In this document: piece after piece, positions 4,724 through 11,040 of the stretch
Layout of the letters: every line of letters begins with the position of its first letter
Position numbering within the stretch: position 1 is the first letter of the stretch
Assembly (NCBI GenBank): GCA_947632315.1
Contig: CANROV010000041.1
Span: forward strand, 1-13,320
Source of the DNA: Candidatus Gastranaerophilales bacterium
GTDB lineage: Bacteria; Cyanobacteriota; Vampirovibrionia; Gastranaerophilales; Gastranaerophilaceae
Direction: 5' to 3'
Length of the DNA stretch: 13,320 nucleotides
Position numbers and translations under genes: made by a program
The notes under the pieces: model-generated
Seen by the model: the letters and a program-made list of their open reading frames with translations, nothing else
What the model was told of the DNA's origin: nothing
Databases searched by the model: none

Positions 4724-6850
4724 ATGGACAGAAGAGGTAATAATTATTTAATAGTTGCAATAAATATTGTTGTTTGTGTAATATTATACTTTATTTTAAT
4801 TAATCTTATAAAGTATTCATATTTATCTGGGCATGATTATATCTATCCTTATTATACATCTAGACAAGGGCGTCTTCCCGGTCAACTTGGCGGTTATTTG
4901 TTTTTAAATCTACTGCCTAAAATTTTTAATTGCAATCCTAATGATTTTAAATCTATAGGCTTCGGGGGTCTAATTATATATCCCTTTATATATTTCCTTA
5001 TTTGCTGGATATATTCTCATGCTTTTTTCATCTCAATAAAGGAAAAAATTAATTTAATTAAAACAAAAGAATTCATATTTGCATTTCTTTTAGCTTTTTT
5101 ATTTATAAGTATACCATTTAATCATGTAACCGGGTATCATAATACAATTAGAACTTTAGATATAACTGTAACATCTGATTATTTTTTATCTTATATATTT
5201 TTCTTTTTATTTTATTTGAATTTATATAAGATAGTTTTTAATAATTTAAAATTAACAAAATTTCAATGCTGTTTATACATTCTTAATTCATTTATTATAG
5301 GTGCTTGGAATGAATATTTTCAAACTAATATTTTAATGAGTTTTATAATTTTATCTTTGTTACTTTTTATATTTGACAGAAAACGCTTAAAAAATAAAAA
5401 TATACTATATTTATTAATTCCGTTTTTAATTGGTAACATTTGTTATTATTTGTTTTTTAACCAATACTCCGAGCAATTTAGTTTAATTGAACATCTTAAT
5501 TCCAATTTAAAAAATATACTTCAATTTAGCAAGGTTTTTGTTAAATATTTAATTGTTTACAAATTACTATTTTATATTCCCATATTTGTTTTAGCTATAT
5601 TGATATATATTAATAAAAAAAATAATGTCTTTAATAAGTATATATTATTATATTCATTTTCAATAATTATGGGTCTGCTTTTAACAAATTTTTCAATGAT
5701 TACAGCTCAGCAGGTTTATAAAGATACCCCTTATTTATTTGTAAAAGCTGATATGGATATTTTAAATACAAATATAATTGAATTTATTATATTACTACTA
5801 TTAGGTACTGTATATTATAATTATAAGGAAAAATGTAAAAAATTATTTATTGCGTATTTGATAATTATTATCCCTTTTTCATATAGTTTTTATAATTTTT
5901 ATAATTTTATCTTGCATAATACTTACAGAATAAAAAAATTAGTATATAATATTGATTTAAGATGTTTAATATTTAACACTCTTGGTGAATATACTTTAAT
6001 GCCTGAATCATATAAAAATGCTGATGAAATTTATAATAATACTATTTTTACTTATAATCCTAATATAGAACCTTATGATTTTCAAAATAACAAAATATAT
6101 GATTATTTCTATTATGCTCCTTATATGAACTATTTTAAAAATACATACGGGGCTGATTTAAATGGAATTATCTGGGTAAATGATGATATAGCAAATTATG
6201 AATTATTAAAACGTCTTATTATTTTAAATTATTCCCCAAGAATGAAACAAAATAAAAATCTCAGTTTCAAAAATTTATATAATAATTTTAAAAATAAAAA
6301 TATATCATATAAAGATTTACATAGTAGTTCAAAATTTAATTTATCTGATATAAAACTTAAAGCAGAAGCTTATATTAATTTTAATAATAAAAATTTCAAA
6401 GACGCAGAAAAATTATATATTGAATATCTTAATAAATATAACCCAAATGACTATGATTCTCTTATAAATTTAGCAAATATATATAAAAATTTAAATATGA
6501 CAAAAAAAGAAGTAGATATTTATTTAAAATTAATTAATATCGATAATACAAATTTAAAATTTTATTATAATTTATTTTTAATTTATTTCTATGATTATTC
6601 AGATTATCAAAAATCATTAGATATTATTAATAAAATGTTAGATATAGATAATGAAATGTATGCTTTACATTTTGATAAAGCTAAATTATTAGTTCACTTA
6701 AAAAAATATAAAGAAGCTGAGAAAACTATAAAAGAGGCAAAAAAAATATCAGATAGAATTGAAATTGAATTAGATAAAATATATGATGCTAATTCAATAA
6801 ACGATATTAGCGATTTAGAATATATAAATTTATATTATCCTGAGTTTTAA
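4724..6850 (+). CDS. Multi-pass membrane protein with C-terminal TPR repeats, GT-C glycosyltransferase-like
   Basis: From the ATG at 4724 the protein has 708 residues. About ten hydrophobic segments fill residues 8-395, followed by a soluble domain and helical TPR-like repeats at about 540-675 (for example LINLANIYKNLNMTKKEVDIY). The first loop after the N-terminal helix contains HDY (37-39) and QGRLPGQLGGYL (48-59). A later helix carries IGAWNEYFQTN. An acidic residue in the first external loop, a GR motif and a W/NE-containing helix are what I expect of DUF6056-like GT-C proteins, which use polyprenyl-phosphate sugars at the outer face of the membrane. The substrate cannot be told. The gene is extremely AT-rich (6 G/C in 60 bases at 6241-6300), well below mnmA and hydA, which suggests transfer or relaxed selection. 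No Shine-Dalgarno site precedes the ATG; an in-frame TTG at 4709 also lacks one. It converges on deoB with a 24-base gap. Confidence 0.7.
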   Translation: MDRRGNNYLIVAINIVVCVILYFILINLIKYSYLSGHDYIYPYYTSRQGRLPGQLGGYLFLNLLPKIFNCNPNDFKSIGFGGLIIYPFIYFLICWIYSHAFFISIKEKINLIKTKEFIFAFLLAFLFISIPFNHVTGYHNTIRTLDITVTSDYFLSYIFFFLFYLNLYKIVFNNLKLTKFQCCLYILNSFIIGAWNEYFQTNILMSFIILSLLLFIFDRKRLKNKNILYLLIPFLIGNICYYLFFNQYSEQFSLIEHLNSNLKNILQFSKVFVKYLIVYKLLFYIPIFVLAILIYINKKNNVFNKYILLYSFSIIMGLLLTNFSMITAQQVYKDTPYLFVKADMDILNTNIIEFIILLLLGTVYYNYKEKCKKLFIAYLIIIIPFSYSFYNFYNFILHNTYRIKKLVYNIDLRCLIFNTLGEYTLMPESYKNADEIYNNTIFTYNPNIEPYDFQNNKIYDYFYYAPYMNYFKNTYGADLNGIIWVNDDIANYELLKRLIILNYSPRMKQNKNLSFKNLYNNFKNKNISYKDLHSSSKFNLSDIKLKAEAYINFNNKNFKDAEKLYIEYLNKYNPNDYDSLINLANIYKNLNMTKKEVDIYLKLINIDNTNLKFYYNLFLIYFYDYSDYQKSLDIINKMLDIDNEMYALHFDKAKLLVHLKKYKEAEKTIKEAKKISDRIEIELDKIYDANSINDISDLEYINLYYPEF

Positions 6851-6874
6851 GAAGAAAGTTTATCATTATTATTA

Positions 6875-8053
6875 CTAAATATTGAACCAATCATTAATTA
6901 GTTTTGAAATATAATTAAAAGAATTTATTTCTTCCAGTTGACCGGGGATAATATTTTTAGAATAAACAATTAACGGAACTTGTTCACGTGTATGGTCGGT
7001 TCCTTTAACTGTCGGGTCACAGCCGTGGTCTGCCGTTATAATTAGCAAATCATCATTACTCATTGAGTCCGTTATTTCGGAAAGTCTTGAATCAATCTCT
7101 TCTATTGCTTTTGCATAACCTTTATAATCGTTTCTATGTCCGTATAACATATCAGTATCTACTAAATTAGTAAAAATAAATTCTTTATCATAATTATTTA
7201 TATTATATTGTTTTGTTTTTACTTCATTTAGATTTATTTCGTTTCTTATTGCTTTAATAGTCAGATTAAGTCCTTCTGTATTACCGCCTGTATGAATTGC
7301 GTGCGATATACCTTCACCTACAAATATATCTTCTATTTTCCCTATACCTAAAACTATACCGTTATTTTGTATTATTTTATTTAATGTAGAGTCTTTATAA
7401 GGTTTTACGGAATAGTCACGTCTTAATGCTCCTATTCTTACCGGTTTAGAATCTACAATATGATATGGTCTTGCTATGACTCGTGATACGTTATATTCAT
7501 CTGTTAATATATTTCTTGCAATCTCACAATATTTATATAATGTTTCAACCGGTATAATATCAATATCAACTGCAATTTGAAAAACGCTGTCTGCGCTTGT
7601 ATATATAATCGGGTATTTCGTTTTTTCGTGTTCTTTATGTAAGTCCTCAATTACTTTTGTACCTGAAGCAGGGTAGTTTGCAAGTATTCCTCCGCAGTTT
7701 GTTTCTTTTATAAATTTTTCTGTTATTTCGGAGGGGAATCCGTTCGGATATACTTTAAAAGGATTCTCAAGTATTATATCCATCATCTCCCAGTGGCCTG
7801 TTGTTGTATCTTTTCCTTTTGAAGTTTCTTTCATTATTCCCCATTTGCCGATAGCATTAGGATTTTTGTTTATTCCCTTTATTTCTGCAAGATTACCTAA
7901 CCCTAATTTACATAAGTTAGGAGCATTAAGTCCGCCTACAGCTTTTGCTACATTACAAAGAGTGTTACATTCAGGAACATCGCCATATTCTTTGCAGTCT
8001 GGCATAGCACCTATACCCATTGAATCAATTACTATTAAAATTGCTCTTTTCAT
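6875..8053 (-). CDS. deoB: Phosphopentomutase
   Basis: The 392-aa enzyme interconverts (deoxy)ribose 1-phosphate and 5-phosphate, linking nucleoside salvage to the pentose phosphate pathway. It belongs to the alkaline phosphatase superfamily. Metal and catalytic residues are visible: D10 in LIVIDSMGIG, the phospho-threonine T85 in KDTTTGHWE, D301 and H306 in DTDMLYGHRND, D342 and H343 in ITADHGCDP, and H354 in GTDHTRE. Two manganese ions are expected. The cap domain occupies roughly residues 100-290, with ARPYHI and NTEGL motifs. Length is normal for the family. The start at 8053 has GGAG five bases upstream. No other deo gene is nearby, so it is probably monocistronic. A terminator lies between this gene and whatever transcript comes from upstream. 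Confidence 0.96.
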   Translation of the reverse strand: MKRAILIVIDSMGIGAMPDCKEYGDVPECNTLCNVAKAVGGLNAPNLCKLGLGNLAEIKGINKNPNAIGKWGIMKETSKGKDTTTGHWEMMDIILENPFKVYPNGFPSEITEKFIKETNCGGILANYPASGTKVIEDLHKEHEKTKYPIIYTSADSVFQIAVDIDIIPVETLYKYCEIARNILTDEYNVSRVIARPYHIVDSKPVRIGALRRDYSVKPYKDSTLNKIIQNNGIVLGIGKIEDIFVGEGISHAIHTGGNTEGLNLTIKAIRNEINLNEVKTKQYNINNYDKEFIFTNLVDTDMLYGHRNDYKGYAKAIEEIDSRLSEITDSMSNDDLLIITADHGCDPTVKGTDHTREQVPLIVYSKNIIPGQLEEINSFNYISKLINDWFNI

Positions 8054-8078
8054 ATTTACTCCGTTAACTTATATATTG

Positions 8079-8084
8079 ATTATA
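8079..8084 (-). promoter_or_regulatory. Possible -10 box (TATAAT) for deoB
   Basis: A perfect TATAAT on the minus strand lies 25 bases before the deoB ATG, placing a start near 8072. The -35 region would fall within the terminator hairpin at 8097-8120 and shows no good match, so the gene may alternatively be read through that hairpin. Confidence 0.3.
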
Positions 8085-8096
8085 TTTTAAATTAAA

Positions 8097-8120
8097 AAAA
8101 AGTTCTTTTCAGAACTTTTT
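8097..8120 (-). terminator. Rho-independent terminator upstream of deoB
   Basis: A perfect 10-bp stem, AAAAAGTTCT with AGAACTTTTT, closes a TTTC loop and has further A/T runs outside. It is symmetrical and could work in either direction. On the minus strand it falls directly after a TAG (8121-8123) that ends a short open frame and 44 bases before deoB, so it closes an upstream minus-strand transcript or attenuates deoB. Confidence 0.8.
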
Positions 8121-8215
8121 CTAAATCCCCAATCTCGCTCTTCTAAAATCATTTTTATAATAGTCTAAACCTAAAATTTTTTTCCTCTCTCTCCCAAAAC
8201 GGAAAATTTTGCCAT
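8121..8215 (-). other. Candidate micro-ORF interrupted at an A7 slip site, followed by a terminator
   Basis: On the minus strand GAAAGGAG stands two bases before an ATG at 8215. Frame 0 encodes 14 residues (MAKFSVLGERGKKF) and stops at 8171-8173. The run A7 at 8177-8183 is in the register A-AAA-AAA. A -1 slip there would continue as ILGLDYYKNDFRRARLGI to a TAG at 8121-8123, immediately before the terminator, giving 31 residues in all. The second half has ordinary codons and a plausible basic composition, but no start codon of its own in frame. It could be a frameshifted micro-gene, a programmed -1 frameshift, a leader for deoB, or chance. The spacing of ribosome site to ATG is short. I do not recognise the product. 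Confidence 0.3.
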
Positions 8216-8478
8216 CACTCCTTTCGCAATCTGCTATATGTTTTCCCCTCTGTATTATTTATATTAAAACTTACAAATTTGTGAAACAAGGAAATAAATT
8301 TTAATTATTTTTTACAAATAATCAATCCCCTTATTTAATGGCTTTAAATTAGTTTTTACATTCGTTAATATTGGATTTTAGATAATTTATGCAAAAAAAT
8401 TACTTGACAGTGTCATGAACAGTATTTTCAATAGTGTTACTTATTTACTATATTATTAGCAGTTCTTTTTTGTTACAG
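8216..8478. other. Non-coding part of the deoB - 8504 intergenic region
   Basis: No supported gene or RNA family was recognised here. On the minus strand TTGTTT (8287-8282), 17 bases and TAATAT could promote the micro-ORF transcript, and a 10-bp palindrome ACAAATTTGT (8273-8282) overlaps this region. The plus strand carries the promoter-like element described at 8404-8432. The rest is AT-rich sequence with no tRNA, known riboswitch core or repeat that I could see. Confidence 0.5.
8404..8432 (+). promoter_or_regulatory. Promoter-like element with overlapping dyads
   Basis: A perfect TTGACA (8404-8409), a 17-base spacer and TTCAAT (8427-8432) are followed about 70 bases later by a hairpin. The -35 box overlaps an 11-base palindrome, TGACAGTGTCA (8405-8415). 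The -10 box lies in a second imperfect dyad, AACAGTATT-TTC-AATAGTGTT (8419-8439). This layout suggests a regulated promoter, but no plus-strand gene follows. Confidence 0.35.
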
Positions 8479-8502
8479 GCATGTATATTTGTATATACAT
8501 GC
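8479..8502. terminator. Hairpin at the 3' end of the 450-aa gene
   Basis: GCATGTATA pairs with TATACATGC (9 bp, extendable by one A/T pair). It starts two bases beyond the stop codon of the minus-strand gene (8504-8506), so it probably protects or ends that mRNA, though no T run follows on that strand. On the plus strand it is followed by TTTATTGTAATTTT and could end a short transcript from 8404-8432. Confidence 0.5.
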
Positions 8503-8503
8503 T

Positions 8504-9856
8504 TTATTGTAATTTTATGGAATCAAATATTTTGGGAGACTGCATATTTAAATAGTAATTATTTACATTCTTATTGAGTGTAGTATCTTTCATTTGTTTA
8601 TTATATCTGTATTGAGTAAATAATCTTGTAATCCCTGAAAGTGTTAATCCCATAAATATTAAACTGAAAGCATAAGGAATAGCGGATACCACGGCTTTTT
8701 GTTTTGTTAATTTACAAAGTTCATCTATGGTATTAGTATTTTGTGCTTTACTGATTGTTTCTGCTATTTTGGGAAGTTCGGCTCTGGATGGGATATTTAT
8801 TGTTCCGTCTTTCGCTTTTTGTATTATGTTTGGAAATATGTTTTTCTTTGCCAACAGCTTTGTAAAACCTTTTTCAAAAAGTTCGCTTCCAAATATGGTA
8901 TAGAACACAACAAGCGGAACTCTTGTCCATACTTCGGCAACATCAAGTTTTCCTCTGTCTTCTGCCGCTTTTGAATATCCAAACAGTCCTAAAATAGCAG
9001 TAAGAGCTAACTGCCCTTTACTTAGTGCTAATTTACCGTTATTATTTGCAAAGTCTAAACTGAATTTTGACAGTGTATTTTTTATTCTGTCTGATTTCAT
9101 TCCTGATTTATTTAGTAATCCTGAAATTGCTTTCCCCGGTTCTAAAATTGATTTTGCTACAGTTTGTGCGGTTTCTGATTTGTGACCGTTAATTGCCAAT
9201 ATCGCACCAAGCAAAATTCCTATTGATGAAATTATACCTGCTTTCTTTAATTGGTATTTTGAATTTTTTTCAACTTTTTCCTGCTGTTTTTTATCTTCTT
9301 TTTCATTATTAGTTTTGTCTAAATTTGCAATATTATTAAAATTACTTTTTTTAAATGCTTTAAGAGTAAAAAGATTTTTTGCAAAACTTAAAGTGTATTC
9401 TGCAACAGGTACTATTGTACATGCCAGAACAATACCAGCTTTTGCTGCAATTGCACGTTTTTTTATTTCATCTGTTATGTTTGAATTTTTTGCTATTTGT
9501 TCAATTGTTTGCGGTATTTGTTCATTTATTTTATTTCTCAGCTCCTTCGGTTGAAATTGTTTAAATAAACCGTTTCTAAAAAGTTTTTCACCTAAAATAG
9601 GTGAAGCAAAATAAAATATTCCCGATTCTATAAATTCAAGGAAACTCATTTCGGCAAAATCTGCTTTACTTCGTGCAAAAATGGCCTTTGGCGCCCAGTT
9701 TGTTGCCGTATCTTGTATAAATCTTGTTGATGACAGATTTTCTTGTGATTTTAAAAATATGTCTGCTGCTTTTGTTATTCCCGTAAAATAGTTTATATTA
9801 CTTTTGAATGATATATTTTTCTTGTTATTATTTATTTTTTCATTTAGTGTTATCAT
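8504..9856 (-). CDS. Multi-pass membrane protein of unknown function
   Basis: I do not recognise a characterised family for this 450-aa protein. Hydrophobic stretches lie near residues 73-89, 138-158, 206-223, 283-297, 310-325 and 388-411, so an inner-membrane location is likely, perhaps with four to six spans. Between the second and third lies a lysine- and glutamate-rich linker (180-204, for example NEKEDKKQQEKVEK). The N-terminus is short and polar with NISFKSN at 14-20, not a cleavable signal peptide. GYSKAAEDRGKLDVAEVWTR (293-312) is its most distinctive segment. The style (unknown membrane protein, F/K/N-rich, short ISFKS-type N-terminus) reminds me of lineage-specific proteins of gut Gastranaerophilales, which is inference. 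The start at 9856 has GAGGGG four bases upstream. A promoter, a Met-rich leader ORF and a terminator precede it, so its expression may be attenuated. Confidence 0.75.
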   Translation of the reverse strand: MITLNEKINNNKKNISFKSNINYFTGITKAADIFLKSQENLSSTRFIQDTATNWAPKAIFARSKADFAEMSFLEFIESGIFYFASPILGEKLFRNGLFKQFQPKELRNKINEQIPQTIEQIAKNSNITDEIKKRAIAAKAGIVLACTIVPVAEYTLSFAKNLFTLKAFKKSNFNNIANLDKTNNEKEDKKQQEKVEKNSKYQLKKAGIISSIGILLGAILAINGHKSETAQTVAKSILEPGKAISGLLNKSGMKSDRIKNTLSKFSLDFANNNGKLALSKGQLALTAILGLFGYSKAAEDRGKLDVAEVWTRVPLVVFYTIFGSELFEKGFTKLLAKKNIFPNIIQKAKDGTINIPSRAELPKIAETISKAQNTNTIDELCKLTKQKAVVSAIPYAFSLIFMGLTLSGITRLFTQYRYNKQMKDTTLNKNVNNYYLNMQSPKIFDSIKLQ

Positions 9857-9886
9857 ATTTCCCCTCGATTAAAAACTATTGACTAA

Positions 9887-9912
9887 AAAAGCTGCCATTT
9901 ATGGCAGCTTTT
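9887..9912 (-). terminator. Terminator or attenuator before the 450-aa membrane protein gene
   Basis: AAAAGCTGCC pairs with GGCAGCTTTT around an ATTTAT loop; the arms can extend to 12 bp if the loop shrinks. On the minus strand it ends in a run of six T. It follows the Met-rich ORF by about 20 bases and precedes the ribosome site of the next gene by under 25 bases, which is the place of an attenuator. Confidence 0.85.
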
Positions 9913-9932
9913 GAATTATTTTAAACGAGGTT

Positions 9933-10019
9933 TCACATTCGTACAAAACAATGACTGCCGGACTCTTCGCCTTGCATTTGCATCATCATATTCATCATTT
10001 GTACGTTATTTAATAACAT
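9933..10019 (-). CDS. 28-aa methionine-rich peptide (leader peptide candidate)
   Basis: The ATG at 10019 has AGAGGA nine bases upstream and a TTGACA promoter just before that. The peptide starts MLLNNVQMMNMMMQMQ and ends GEESGSHCFVRM, then TGA at 9933-9935. Eight of 28 residues are methionine, seven of them in the first 15. A terminator follows within about 20 bases, so the ORF is a complete small transcription unit or a leader of the 450-aa gene at 9856. Leader GGCAGT (9959-9954) can pair with GCTGCC of the terminator's first arm (five pairs plus a G-U), which would block the terminator, as in classical amino-acid attenuators. A stand-alone metal-binding or secreted peptide (note H and C near the end) is another possibility. 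I recognise no family. Confidence 0.5.
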   Translation of the reverse strand: MLLNNVQMMNMMMQMQGEESGSHCFVRM

Positions 10020-10040
10020 TTAATTATTTCCTCTTTTTAT

Positions 10041-10069
10041 ACATTATTACAATTAAAAATTCATGTCAA
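10041..10069 (-). promoter_or_regulatory. Promoter for the Met-rich ORF and probably the 450-aa gene
   Basis: A perfect TTGACA (10069-10064) is followed after 17 bases by TAATGT (10046-10041) on the minus strand. It begins four bases beyond the end of the exchanger gene and implies a very short 5' leader before the AGAGGA ribosome site of the Met-rich ORF. Confidence 0.5.
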
Positions 10070-10072
10070 CCA

Positions 10073-10999
10073 TTATTTGTAAATTAAAAAGATTATGTAT
10101 GTTAAATATAGTATAACAAAGCTTATTCCTTGCCATTTAGCCAGCTTTTTCGATTTAAATGTGTAAATAAATAATAATATTATTGCTAATATTGCAATAA
10201 AAGTATCCAAATAAAATTCTTTGATAAATTTAACAGGCTGAATTACTCCCGTAATTCCGAGTACAAACAGAATATTAAATATATTTGAACCGATTATATT
10301 ACCGATAGCAATATCAGATTGATTTTTTAGTGCAGCCACAACGCACGTTATGAGTTCTGGAAGGCTTGTTCCTATTGCAACAACAGTCAGCCCGATAATC
10401 CTGTCCGAAACATTTAAACGATGTGCAATATCAATTGCACTATCAACAGTCAGATTACTTCCATATACTAATGCTGTTAATCCGCCCAAAATATAAATAA
10501 TTATTCTTATAATGCCTAATGATTTTTCATTAACAGTATAATTATTGGCTTCTTTTGAAATTTTAAAGAGATAAATGAAAAAAATCAAAAATAAAATCAA
10601 AAATACTATAGCGGTTTGTCTTGAAACTTCGCCTTGAATAAGTCCAAAAATTCCTAATAAGATTGTTATAAATAATACGAATGGTATTTCGTATTGTATG
10701 GTATTTTTTTTGATTGTTAGTGAACATATTGAAGCTGTTGTACCAAGAATAAGAAATATATTAGCAATATTACTTCCTATAATGTTACCTATAGTAACAC
10801 CGGTAATTCCCTTTATTGCAGATGTAATACTGACGCATGCTTCAGGCGCACTTGTTCCCATAGCAACAATTGTCAAACCTATAATTATTGACGGAATTTT
10901 CAATTTTACAGCCAAATTGCTTGCACCGTCAATAAAGAAATCAGCACCTTTCCCTAAAAGTATTAATCCTGCAATTAGTAAAATAATACTGAGTATCAT
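10073..10999 (-). CDS. Na+/Ca2+ exchanger family (CaCA) membrane antiporter, YrbG-like
   Basis: The 308-aa integral membrane protein has the two inverted alpha-repeats of the CaCA superfamily. Repeat 1 (about 41-86) reads GLTIVAMGTSAPE then GNIIGSNIANIFLILG. Repeat 2 (about 203-248) reads GLTVVAIGTSLPE then GNIIGSNIFNILFVLG. E53 and E215 in the GTSxPE motifs are the expected ion-binding carboxylates, with N residues of the GSN motifs. About ten transmembrane helices are expected in two halves of five, joined by a short cytoplasmic loop (about 145-163) without a regulatory calcium-binding domain. It probably exports Ca2+ in exchange for Na+, possibly also K+; ion specificity cannot be read. 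The start at 10999 has GGAAGG four bases upstream. It follows hydA in the same direction across a hairpin at 11011-11040, so it may be partly co-transcribed with the hydrogenase. Confidence 0.9.
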   Translation of the reverse strand: MILSIILLIAGLILLGKGADFFIDGASNLAVKLKIPSIIIGLTIVAMGTSAPEACVSITSAIKGITGVTIGNIIGSNIANIFLILGTTASICSLTIKKNTIQYEIPFVLFITILLGIFGLIQGEVSRQTAIVFLILFLIFFIYLFKISKEANNYTVNEKSLGIIRIIIYILGGLTALVYGSNLTVDSAIDIAHRLNVSDRIIGLTVVAIGTSLPELITCVVAALKNQSDIAIGNIIGSNIFNILFVLGITGVIQPVKFIKEFYLDTFIAILAIILLFIYTFKSKKLAKWQGISFVILYLTYIIFLIYK

Positions 11000-11010
11000 G
11001 TTTCCTTCCT

Positions 11011-11040
11011 AAAGAAAGAGAGCTTATGCTCTCTTTCTTT
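11011..11040 (-). terminator. Hairpin between hydA and the exchanger gene, overlapping the hydA stop
   Basis: A perfect 13-bp stem, AAAGAAAGAGAGC with GCTCTCTTTCTTT, has a 4-base loop. The hydA stop codon (11039-11041) lies within its first arm, and the ribosome site of the exchanger begins immediately after its second arm. No T run follows outside the stem, so it may be a partial terminator or an mRNA-stabilising hairpin. Confidence 0.65.

Noticed and set aside
9315..9564. Two overlapping plus-strand ORFs opposite the 450-aa gene
   Set aside because: Both are shadows of the minus-strand coding frame, with cysteine- and phenylalanine-rich nonsense composition.
1395..10999. A calcium system joining the EF-hand protein and the Na+/Ca2+ exchanger
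   Set aside because: They are over 8 kb apart in separate transcription units, with nothing linking them beyond calcium.
10698..11012. 104-codon plus-strand ORF opposite the exchanger gene
   Set aside because: It is hydrophobic only because it mirrors a membrane protein; the minus-strand CaCA motifs are unambiguous.
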